A DNA stretch of 30,017 nucleotides from Mnemiopsis leidyi (taxonomy: Eukaryota > Ctenophora > Tentaculata > Lobata > Bolinopsidae). Both the position numbers and the translations under genes were made by a program. Where the stretch lies: contig JH152796.1 of the NCBI GenBank assembly GCA_000226015.1, forward strand, positions 44,830 through 74,846, written 5' to 3'. This document shows, piece by piece, positions 12,925-24,900 of the stretch. The first letter of the stretch is position 1; each line of letters starts with the position of its first letter. The notes beneath the pieces were generated by a model. It did no database searches. It had not been told where the DNA came from and saw only the letters and a list, made by a program, of their open reading frames with translations.

Positions 12925-15900
12925 ATGTCGTTCAGCGAGCCGGCTAGTCCAGGAGGAGTTGTCCTGCCACCAATCTCTTCTAAGTACGCCATTTCTTTTG
13001 TTCATGGTGTTGTGTGACACCACTGTGACACCACTAACTTCATGGTGTCATTCTTGTTTGGCAGATCGTTATTCGTTACTTAAACTTACTGTTAGCTGGT
13101 GTTCATGGTAGCCTTATGCCTTTTTGGGGCCCCTTATATCGAGGTAGTCCTCGGCTAAAGTGCACTTATACGCATACCAAAGCTGCAGGTATCAATGAAA
13201 CCGAATCACCAGATTGGCTTATATATATATATTAACCACGTTTGCACTAGTAATAGTATTCATTGCTTCCGTATTAAGGCAAGATTAAGAAGTCGATCAC
13301 CGAGCACCTAGGATTGCCAACCAGCAGCTTCATTGAGACATCCCCAGCTGAGAAACAAGTTGACACGAGGTGCACTCCGAAATCTGATTCTGAATGAAGT
13401 GCCCAAAGTTTATAAGATAATGAATAAATAATAATGAATAATGATAATGAAAATTTAAATCTGTCTTTATCTGTAAAATAATCAGGAAAGACGGAGGTAT
13501 GCTGGAGTTAGCCGACACAACGGCTAAGGACAAAAATGTGGAGGAAAGTAAGAGGAAGAAGGCAAAGCTGTTGAAGAAGTTGAAAGAACAGGAGAGTTTA
13601 GCGAATGCCAATAACGCGGTAAGCGCAACATGGATATCGTGTTGTAGTAGTTCACCTATTGGGTTGTAGTAAAATCTAAAATGTGCTGTAATAAAACCTA
13701 ATTAAATCTAGTTCACCTATTAAGCATGTCGTGCCGTCTAGTATAAAAAGCGGATGGATTGTCTACGATTTAAACTACATAAAGAATTGAATAACATTCA
13801 CCTACTCTCAGCTCTTCATCGCTTTTTACCTTTGCTTTAGAGATTCGTTGTCCTATGATTGATTTATATATAGATGCTCGGAGAGCCATAAAAATTATCC
13901 CTTTCTTCCTGTTTTGGTTTGATCCTTATCTAGAGCTAGGCTAATGATACATGCCGCTCTTTAACTTTATTTAAAAACAAATAGGGTGAGAGGAACCAGA
14001 CGACATGCGCCAACGAAACTTGCATTCTTGATAATACTTCCACTTTCTACCTTCTTAATAATACTTCCACTTTCTAACCGATCTGAGCTCCATGAATTAG
14101 CATTTGTATACCAAATTACCAACTTAAGTTTTCCGAATTTTTCTAGGATATCAGTCCATTCGTCCGGACGAAGTCTAGCAATTGGATCAATAACCTTTCA
14201 GCTGTTCGTCGAACTACCGATTAAACTGAGAGCATACATGATACTGAAGCGAGCCTAACTTTCCGCTTCATGCAGGTCAAAATTTTGCCAAATTTATCAT
14301 GTTAGAAAAAGTATTTTGTTAAACGAGTCGGACAATTTCTTGCCAACAAATACACCTTTGATAGTATCTACCGGCAATCGGCTTGCATTGTCTTTTTGTA
14401 ACATGATTTTCGGTATGATGGTAGCAACGAATATAAAACGATCGTGGCAAGCAGGCTGATCAAAGAACGTTTAAATTCTGTGCAAAATATCTCAAGGACC
14501 TCAGAAGATGCATTTTACAATTCTAGCTTATAGGAGGAGAAATGCTCCAATAGCAAAAAGGAGAGACATGAGAAGACGATATACTCCAAAAGCAAAAAGG
14601 AGAGATATGAGAAGATGATATACTCCAATAGCAAAAATGAGAGATATGAGAAGATAAATATGCGAAGGATAGAGTGGAAGTGTCATGGTGGAACTATAAA
14701 GACAGAGAACTAACGCAAAGAGAAGTTTGGGGGAAGGAGGTTGGGTCTACTCTACAGTAAAATTAGAAGAAAAAACAGGAGCAGAGAATAGGAAATTGCT
14801 GTAAGTCTACAGTAAAATCTGAGGAGAAAACATGAGCAGAGAATAGGAGATTGCTTAAACCTTGAATATCATACAGTTCATGATAGTGCATGCTAATATA
14901 GTTGCCGGAGGGGAATTCCTTTCTCAACTCCAAACTCCAATTCTATAAGGGGTCGTTCACATATGACGTCAGCAAATTTTCGGTAACTTTTTACCCCCCC
15001 CCCCCCTGTCATCATTCGTCATCATGACANNNNNNNNNNNNNTCCACAATCAAACAGTTTGCATGGTCCCATATTTGCTAAAGCATCGTTGTAAATGGTC
15101 CCGAGATGATTTTGAGAAATTAGTTCATGAGCCAGATTTATGCACAATCAAAAATAATTAATTAATTTTTTTATTAAATAATTAGTGTAATTATCGGAAA
15201 AACTATTCTTTTTTCAAAATGAGTGTTGTTATGGGTAGAACTGAGTTTTTAAAAGCGAACTCACTAAAGAAATTGATTCTATGACGAATAGATATGGCAC
15301 AATATTAGTCGCTAGAGCGGGTATATATATCGACCTCGGGGGCGAACGGGTTAAGTGTTACCAAAAGATATATTTTGATAAAAAAGAAGAAAACGAACGA
15401 CTTAAGGAAATAGGTAACTAATTTAAGAAATAAAATGCTGAATCGGTATTTGGGTGTGATGAGCATTCGTTCAGAAACCTGAGCCAACCCTTTCTGCAGT
15501 TGTACTAAAGACATACATAGAGTGGTATAGTGTACCCATTACTCCACCATCTATATTGTGTTATGTAAGATCTAAATTTACTTTCAAAGAGTAGCTATTT
15601 ATTAGTTTCTGACTGTCACTTATGGTAATAGCCAATCTCCCGATCAAAATACGGAGATAGAAAATTAAAAATCTAAAGCATAAGAACTATGACGACAGAT
15701 CAAAAGCAAGAGTTCAAGAACTACATATCTAGTAATAGAGAGATAGAACATAAGATCTAGATCTAGAGAGATTGTAAACCTGTTTCTCACCTGAAATTTG
15801 ACCGTCTGCATTCTAATCTGAAAAAACCCCAGTCCACCATCTCTCCTTCTAAACTAGGTTCATACTCAGTGTAACTCCTTATTGAAAGTCCTGAGAACTT

Positions 15901-18900
15901 TCTCTCGTTTGAAGTGAAGTTAGCGTTCGTAATATTGGAACTAAACCGTCGTCTACAGATATCGGATTTTGATGATATATTGTAGTTGTATCTACTCTTC
16001 TGTTCCCCTTTATTAGGTCTCATCACTCCATCATCCGCTACAGTGGAGGTGGAGAGGAAGGAGGAAGTAGAGAGTGACGTCACAACTGGAAAGTTATCTG
16101 TATCTCCACATTCCACACTTGTGTCGCTAAATAAATCTGAGTCTGATTCTTCTTCAACAACGGAAAGACTATCGTTGTAATTGTGGTACTCTTCCATAAA
16201 ATCTTCCTCGTGTTCTTGCTCCATGATAGTAAATTAGTGAGAAGACTTTTTATCACAGACAGCCTAGATAATAAGTTTACCGTAAGGGGGAACTTGAGGG
16301 ATGTAAGGTAGTATTGTACTTGTATTGCAATTGTATTTTACTTGTATTGTTCTTGTATTGTACTCGTTTTGTACTTTTACTGTTATACTTGTATTGTACT
16401 TGTATTGTACAGTAAAACCCCGATTTACCGGGCCAAAATATGCCCTGTCTCCCGGTTAACCGGGACCTTTCCACTTCCCTAAAATACCTACTGCTTTGTG
16501 TCTGAGTCAGTGTAATTCAAGATTCGATTTACAAGGCCCAATTTACCGGGCCTAGACCCTGTCTCCCACGTGCTTCTCATTGTCCTTTAACTCTCTACCG
16601 CTATTTTGCTAAAGAGCGGCAGAAGATGATTAGTTCCCACCTAATTCCGTGTATCAAATTTCGCTAATTCAGCTCTAACTCACTCAGCTGCGGACTCCCG
16701 AGTATTTAATACATATTATGTTTCATTATGTGTTCGTACGTCGAGCATACGTTGCGTTTTATGAGCTCTCGTTTTTAGCTGCACTGCAGTTCGCAAGTTG
16801 ATTCGTGTGTTATCACTTTATTTTGTTATTGTGGGTGATTTATAGAGCAAACACCTCCCACCGCCTAAGAACCGCCTAAGATCCACTTAAGAATCGCCTT
16901 AGAACCACTTAAAAACCACTTAAGAACCGCCTAAGAACCACTTAAAAACCACTTAAGAACCGCCTAAGAACCACTTAAAAACCACTTGAGAACCACTTAA
17001 GAACCACTTAAAACCGCTTGCTAGTCAACAGTGATTATGTGTTTTAACAGCGACATTAAGAAAACGTTCTTTTATTTGTAAAAACATAATAAAGATATCA
17101 TTTACAAGAGTAAAACTAGAAATTGAAACCATATTTTATAGTTCATGAGAACTATAAAATATGAAAATTTTACCATCGCGAACACAGGCATTAGGTTGTC
17201 TTCCTCGCGATGAGGCACCTAGGCCCTGTTTTACCCGACGGTTGACACTTTTTAATCAGTCTATGTACTGGGTCTGCTTGATTGTTTCTTATTTTCTTTG
17301 ATATTATGATGTAAAATAACAATGTACATACACAAACACACAAAATGTACATACAAACACACACAATGTACATACAAACACACACAATGTACATACAAAC
17401 ACACGCAATGTACATACAAACACACACAATGTACATAAAATTTACAATCGTTTTGAATAATAAATTTAAATCGTGTAAATCGTGTGTGTAAAAAAGAATT
17501 GAGGTGAGTATTTTGTTTAAATATTTTGTGCAATCCATACCTCTCGAATGTCCTTACAAGTTCATAAATCTTTAAAAGATCTTTAGTTCCTATCTAATTT
17601 CGTGTATAAGATTCCGTTCGCACTCGTAGCAAGCATAAAGATCTCGCAGCGTAGTTGTGGTTAGTCATTTGCTGGTTACTTACTACCAAGCACTCTATAC
17701 ATATTACGTTGTATAATGTGTGTGTACGTTGTGTTTCCAGAACTCTCGTTTATCGCTGCACTGCAGTCTACAAATTGATCAAACTTTAATAGATTCTGCC
17801 CCTCTGTCCCTCTCCCTCCTATTCTCTCTCTCTCCCTTTTTCTCCGCCGCTATTCAGCTGCAACAGGTGCAGTAGATGCCTAGTTTCTATCTAATTCCTT
17901 GTATCAGATTTCCATTCTTACTCATGATAAGTCTGCTGCTTACCAACTCCCGAGCACCCAATACATATCATCTTTCTATGTTTCATAATGTGTGTACATC
18001 TGTAGCTTTCGTTGCGTTTTAAGAGCTCTCGTTTATTGTTGCACTGTAGTCCGCAAGTCGATTTACGTGTTGAGTATAGGTACAAGTTACAACGTAAGTC
18101 CTTGAAAGATTTCTTTGATTTGTAGGAAATGATGAAGTTTGCAGTCTGTCTTGATCTGCTGTCCTAATGAAAAATGTACTCGCAATGCACCTATATTGTA
18201 CTTGTATTGAGCTCAAATTTGCAACTCAACCTGAGTTATCCGGTCTCAATCTCATAAGGGGTCGTTCACATATGACGTCGGCAAATTTTTGGTAATTTTT
18301 ACCCCCCTCCCCAGTCCCAACTCCGTCATCATTCGTCATCATGACAAATCCCCCCTGAATGTCAAAGGTAAATCACCATAATTTTGAAATTTTTCATACT
18401 AAGGCAGTGAAAACACAGTATTTCACCAGATTGCTGAATCAGAATTTTTACTTGAAAATGCTCCTTCTGATCTTGTCAAATTCTGATAAAAATTTTCTAA
18501 AGAAATCAAATATTTTCAAAAAAATCCTATAAATTCTAAAAATTTTTGATGACATCATCATTGGCCAAACCCCCTCCATCTCGTCGTCAATCGTCATCAT
18601 TTGCAAACCCCCTATGACGTGATAACGTCATATGTGAACGACCCCTAACTGACTGGTGCAACCAGAGAGGTGGTCCACAGATAGTGCGACGATGGAGTCT
18701 TCTAAACCACTCAATAGGTTCAATAGGTTCAATAGGTTCTACTCGGCCTTATAATTGTATCTTTAAAGTTTTGAATTTGATCACGGCATATTGTAGCTAT
18801 TTTGGCAGCAGCAGCTTACTAAAATGAATCGTCCAGTCTATAATCAACGCATCACTTGTAAGTTGAAACAAACAGAGTCGTCTAATTTCAAATTGGGTTT

Positions 18901-21900
18901 GAAATTCCGTACATAGTTGTAATCCCGTTCGAAAACTCAACTGCAAGATAATGTAAAACTTAATCTTCATTTAACTTGAAACTGAGCTACCATTTATGTT
19001 CTGAACCAGGTTAACGTCCAATTAGCTATAATTTTAAGAACTTGACTTTGGCAGGATGCAAGCGATTGTTTATGAAAAATACTGCTTCCGCATAATTGAT
19101 TTAGCGTGCAATTTTTCGATTTTTTGTGAGAAATCAAGATAGTTCAAACCGCAACGCGTTAAATCCCAAGCAAAAGCCAATCACGTGTCTGCTGAGCAAC
19201 GTTTCTAATCAAAAGTTAAAGAATATTCAACACGACAACACCTCTAAAAGCTATGTGGATATTATTCAAGACAGTTTCCCGAATAGTCGTGCTTAGAGTG
19301 AGATCGAATATTGAGCAGTTTTGTTTCTCGCTGAACTGCTTGATTTTAAGAAGAATTTCAGAAATATGATTTCCCAAGCCAGGTAGGTTTTTAGGATTTT
19401 CAACGTTTTTATCATGAAAATTTTTTATTTTTATCGTAGTCACGTGATAAGCGCATGACTTCCACAATTACTGAATCACTCGACAAGAAAATTATCAGGT
19501 AATGGTGAGGGATCGTCGAAGACCAAGGAAGAGTATAAAAGAGATGAGTGTTCTAAACAAGCGACGCCGTGTCATCAAGAACACTGCCAGAAAGGAAATA
19601 GCCCAACAAAAAGCAACTTTGGAAAGCATGCGTCACATAGGTTGGTACGGAAACTAACAAAATTGCACTTTTGTTGATCCGAAGGTTTGATATCATTTAG
19701 ATGCAATAACTGAAGTTTTAGAACTCAGCTTTGATGGTCAAATATAATAATTGCCTTTGGTATTTATTCTCCTATTTGGTTAGGATCATCAGCTTATGAA
19801 CTGTGTCATACAATTTCATCCGATACTTTAAGGTTGAAATAGTTAGATTAACTTTGGAGCTAAAATTATATTTCATTTCAGAGCTAAAGCGTTATTCTCT
19901 CGAAGCCAGGGAACTTGAGCTTTTTGTAGAGCGAGTACAAAAAGTTAAGGAAAACAAGCGACTTACGATGCTTTTTGCCAAGTTTAAAGTAAGCGATGTT
20001 TTAAATACTTAAATATATTACGCCTTATATTAGTATTACGCAATTGATTTAATTAAACGATCAATGGCCGGCTTCATTTTGATGGAGTTGGGACTTGGGC
20101 TTAACATTTTAAAGCCAGTGATTCTAGCCAATTCTTTCTTCTGTCATATAGACTTAGGTGATCATCCCAAACCTGCGTTGAATGCCTATATACTCTCCCC
20201 CAATAGATGAGTAAATTGATAAAACTCCTCTAGGTATCTGATGAGATGGATGAGTAAATAGATAAAACTCCTCTAGGTATCTGATGAGATAAATGAGTAA
20301 ATTGATAAAACTCCTCTAGGTATCTGATGACTTAGACGACAGTAATGGATCAGATAGTGGAGACGGACAAAACGATTCCAAATCGGCTTCCTCTCAGGTT
20401 GTCCATTTTTTGAGGAATAACTTAATTCTACAGCTTGCTGTGTGGAAATTTAGCTGACATTAAATGTGATTTTTTTTGTAAAGAGGTTCATGGAGTTTGC
20501 AAACTGATTCCACATGAGTAAGAACAATTCAAGTTCATGTTGCTATATGCCCACTAGTCTGTACAATTTAAGGTCATGTTGCTATATGTCCACTAGTCAG
20601 AGTCAGTACAACTCAAGTTCATGTTGCTATTTGTCCACGTTAGTCTATATGCAAGTCAAATTCATATTGCTATATCGATATGTCGCTTGTTGGAAGGCAG
20701 AATGTTAAAATCAGCTGCATACGATTCCAATCTTACAATTAGCATGCAATGAAAATTTAAATTGCACTCTGATACTGGTACGAATTTAAATGCATCCATG
20801 TGCTGTGAAACAGTCACAATGTTACGTTGATCAGCTTCAATTACATCGCATTGCAAGCATTAACTGTAAAATTTTAAGATAAAGATCTTAATTCAACTAA
20901 GACTGGGAGCTCCCTAGATTGAAATTTTGATATCGTGCCAATCCAAACCGGGACTACCAAATCAATCCCGTTAACTGGACTGGGTAAAAAATTTGACCTG
21001 TCAATCTGTCATTATTTGTATCAAACAGAACGGAGAACAAGGTTCAGACACGACAACTGCAGATAAGAAAACTGAGAGCATGTCCAGACTGATAGACGAG
21101 CTACACAACATGTCCAGTATGATTGACACTGACAAGAACCCTCAATGGAAGTATATGATGCAGAGTCCTACGAAGGAACCAGGTGGGTGTTTCTCGTACA
21201 ACAGACTTTTCTCCTTTTTTTCGTATATTCGTACAGAAAACTTTTCTCCCTTTTTCGCACAGCAAACTTTTCTCCCTTTTTTCGTTCGGCAACCCCTTTT
21301 CTCCCTCTCGTCGTACAGCGAACTTTTTTCCCTTTTTGCTTGAATCTAATTTAATGATTTACATATATTAGTATAGTAAAGAAACTGAAAGATCAAACTT
21401 TTCAGCTAAGAAAGAGCCAAGTGAGAGAGGATCGCCGGAACCAAGCTTGAACGACACATCAGTTCCTACATTGTTTGGGAGTAGGTTCAGGAGAAACCAG
21501 GCAGTGGAAGCTCCAGCAGAACTGCAAACCATTAACAGGTTCCCCAGCATTGGAAACGGCAAAAGTGAGTTTAACAACGTTGATTCTTGGACAATTGTGT
21601 TGTATAGCATTTTTGATACAATTCATCATAGCGGGAGATCGAGTCCAAGACACGCGAAAATGCTTCTTCGGGTGCCTCAAAGCGCTATATATCATTCCAA
21701 CGAACTAAGGCCTTATAAAACTCTTATTGGACAAAATTAGCCCTCAGTGACCGTCAACAGAACTTATTGTTTTCACTTTGCAGTGTCTTCGAGAGATGAC
21801 AGTGAGATCAAAGGGTACTCTAGTGGCAGCATAAGGAGATGTGCCAGTCAACCCGCCATCAACAACCCCAACAACCCCAACAGCAAACAGTTCAGGTCCA

Positions 21901-24900
21901 GAAGAACTTCCTATGATATAATACCGAGGTAAGTTGTTGTGTTTGTCGATCTCTGTTCTTTGCTGTCTGACTGATTTAGTCGTTAGCTTGCCTTTGAGGA
22001 ATGAGGATCATTCACATTGAACTTGGAAGTAGTACTGCCTGTATAATGACAAATCATTAGACGACATTTTTCTGATGAATGAGCCTATACTTATAGTTCA
22101 CTTATCATTTTCAAAACATTACCTGCACACAAAACATACCGAGTAGAGATATGTTTACAAGCAGTACAACGTCTATAGCATGCAGCTGCTGTACAGCAAT
22201 AACGTGCCTTATTGCTTTTAGCATGCCGACATTGTACTCTGATGTTGAGCTCAGTCCAAAAGAGAACACAGCAGAGGAGAATAAGAGTAGATCTGACTCT
22301 GGTAAAGAGGAACCCTCCCGTCCGAAGGTACATCCAGTGCTATTCGAAATTATTGTGGAAAATAAGAACTAAAAAGATGTATATCAGCATAGCATTCGTT
22401 AAATTAGAAAATAGAGAATATCGCGCTCCCGGGACGCCTGAAGTTATGATAGCATTCCTGAGGTAAAAGCTTGGAAATATTTTAACTGAAGATTTCTCCG
22501 CGTTAGTTATATCTGACCACCCAGTCCCACAGCCGCCTTACCACACCAACTGGAGAGAACGAGAAAAACGAGGGGATGCCCTCTACTCCCCTGTGGCACT
22601 GTCCCCAATACAGAGTGGTCTCTTTAGTCCTGATTTCGTGATGGAGGAGGACGAACTGACCGCTAATTACCGGAGAAAAATCAACCCAAAGAAGTTCGTA
22701 AGATTTTGTTTAGAAGTAATTGCCTGGAAAGTTAAGTAACCCTAAATTAGGAATCTTTTCGGAACTAATAAAGTTTAAATCATGAAAACTGCAATCAATT
22801 TTCAATTATTACATTATTATTATTCTGTAGGTTCCAGACAGGAACTAATAAAGTTTAGATCATTCTCCCTGATTATTCCATCATAACTTTGAACTCCCTG
22901 ATTATTCTGTAGGTTCCAGACAGGAATGGCCAGCAGTACAGGTGACATGGAATTCAATCAAGCCATGACGAAGATGCCTTCAGGACCCAAGAAAGAAGTA
23001 GCTTACACGGGAACACAATCTATAATCGGTGCGAGTTAATGTTCGATTTGACGTTGTTGTTACACTGACAAGTCAAGAGATACTTGAAAGTATTTATTGA
23101 ATACTCTAAAGTATTTATCAAAGTCCAAAGCTTTAAGCTTCCGAGGATTTTCTAACGAAAACTTAACCAACCTTCAGAAATGATACTTTTCTAACGAAAA
23201 CTTAACCAACCTTCAGAAATGAAACTTTTCTAACGAAAACTTAACCAACCCTCAGAAATGCAACTTTTCTAACGAAAACTTAACCAACCTTCAGAAATGC
23301 AACTTTTCTAACGAAAACTTAACCAACCTTTAGAAATGCAACTGTTCTAACGAAAACTTAACCAACCCTTAGAAATGCAACTGAACACGAAGACAAAACA
23401 CATAGCAGACAAAGTTCAGAAGGTGCGAAATGAGACTATCAAGGAAAAGAAGCCTGCACAGGGAGCTAAAAACATAGCTCAAATCATTCACCAGAGTGGA
23501 GAAGGTTCCAGATTCGTGGAGGAGGTAGCTAAGTTTGAAAATAGGCATAACATTAATTATTTAACTCTTTAGATTCTTAACGTTCATGTAATTATCTTAT
23601 TGAGATTCACGCCCACATTCTAACTCAAAGAATACCTCATTAAAATCTTAGAATAATCCGGATACTTGACAGTAAACCCCCCAAAAACCCAAGGTTCAGC
23701 TGCTGAGACAATTTGCCGCGCTCTGCAATTGCAAGTACCTTCGAACTGACCCTGAACGTTTAGACGAACGGAGACAGGCATATATAGACACACTTTTGGA
23801 GAATGTCACAAAGAGAGTTCAAATCAGGTAACATTTGTTGTGAACTGAAGCACGTTGCTTGTCCATGTCATTAAGAAAAGGCATACATGTTTCATTGTTT
23901 CGTTTTCATTATCAGCATTATTCATGGAAACACATGTAAAACAGAAAAATTTGACTGGCACTACCTCGAATATTCGAGCCTCCTATTTTGACGCAAACTG
24001 TCTGTTCCTGCACTTTTCAATGCGCTGGCTGCTGGGAAGCAACTAATTTTGACGCCTAACAATTATAAATTTGAACATCTCAATGGGTTTGGTCCCTCGT
24101 CTAGGACCGTCGATCATGTTCATGTTATCGCTGTCGGCCTGTCATTCCATACTGTAGCATCACCATAGAACATGGTGTTAGATCATCACGGTGATAGTTG
24201 ATACATCACCATGGTGCAACATCACCATGGTGCAACATCACCATGGTGATATATCATCATACTTTAACATCACCATGGTGCTACATCACCATGGTGCAAC
24301 ATCACCATGGTGATATCTCATCATACTTTAACATCACCATGGTGCAACATCACCATGGTGATATCTCATCATACTTTAACATCACCATGGTGCAACATCA
24401 CCATGGTGATATCTCACCACACTCTAACATCACCATGGTGCAACATCACCATGGTGATATATCACCATGGTGGTGCTAGATATCTCACCACACTCTAACA
24501 TCACCCTCACCCAGCAATTCTGGACGTAAGCAAACACGCAGACGAAGAGGCTCTCGGGCCGATTTGGCAACTTCGTTTGGTAAACCGTCTTTAAAGAATG
24601 CTCTGGAAATTGCACGGTAATCCTCGCAGCATACATCGCTATTATCGCGTCAAGCAAAACTATTTCTTAGTCAGCGACGTTCTGGTAAAACCTTCGACAG
24701 ACACCAACACAACTAAGCCTTCCACTGTCTAATCTGACGAAACGATTCCCAAGACATATTTCACCTTCCTTTCTCCGTCAATCGTAACGCTTCACGAGAC
24801 TGCAGATGTTGCGCCTAGCTCTGAAAATATCGGTAGACCAGAGCTTATACTGATGCCTCGATCTTAAGCAGAAGCTGATAGTGCTAGCTAACGCTTTGCT

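Noticed and set aside
13330..13611. Minus-strand protein with a signal-like N-terminus
   Set aside because: It is the antisense of exon 2 of the 14-exon gene, whose plus-strand frame joins in phase on both sides.
17191..17538. Cys-rich VCVCMYI heptad repeat protein on the minus strand
   Set aside because: Produced by a 21-bp satellite in two frames at once, with no exon context.
20514..20708. Ser/Cys/Tyr repeat peptide
   Set aside because: Translation of the ~39-45-bp intronic repeat between exons 5 and 6.
20993..21354. Extension of exon 6 into Phe/Ser-rich open frames
   Set aside because: A good donor at 21183 and a phase-matched acceptor at 21405 make the downstream part intronic; all three frames are open because of the pyrimidine array.
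24198..24498. His/Met-rich repeat proteins
   Set aside because: The palindromic CACCATGGTG array is open in several frames; a repeat artefact within intron 13.
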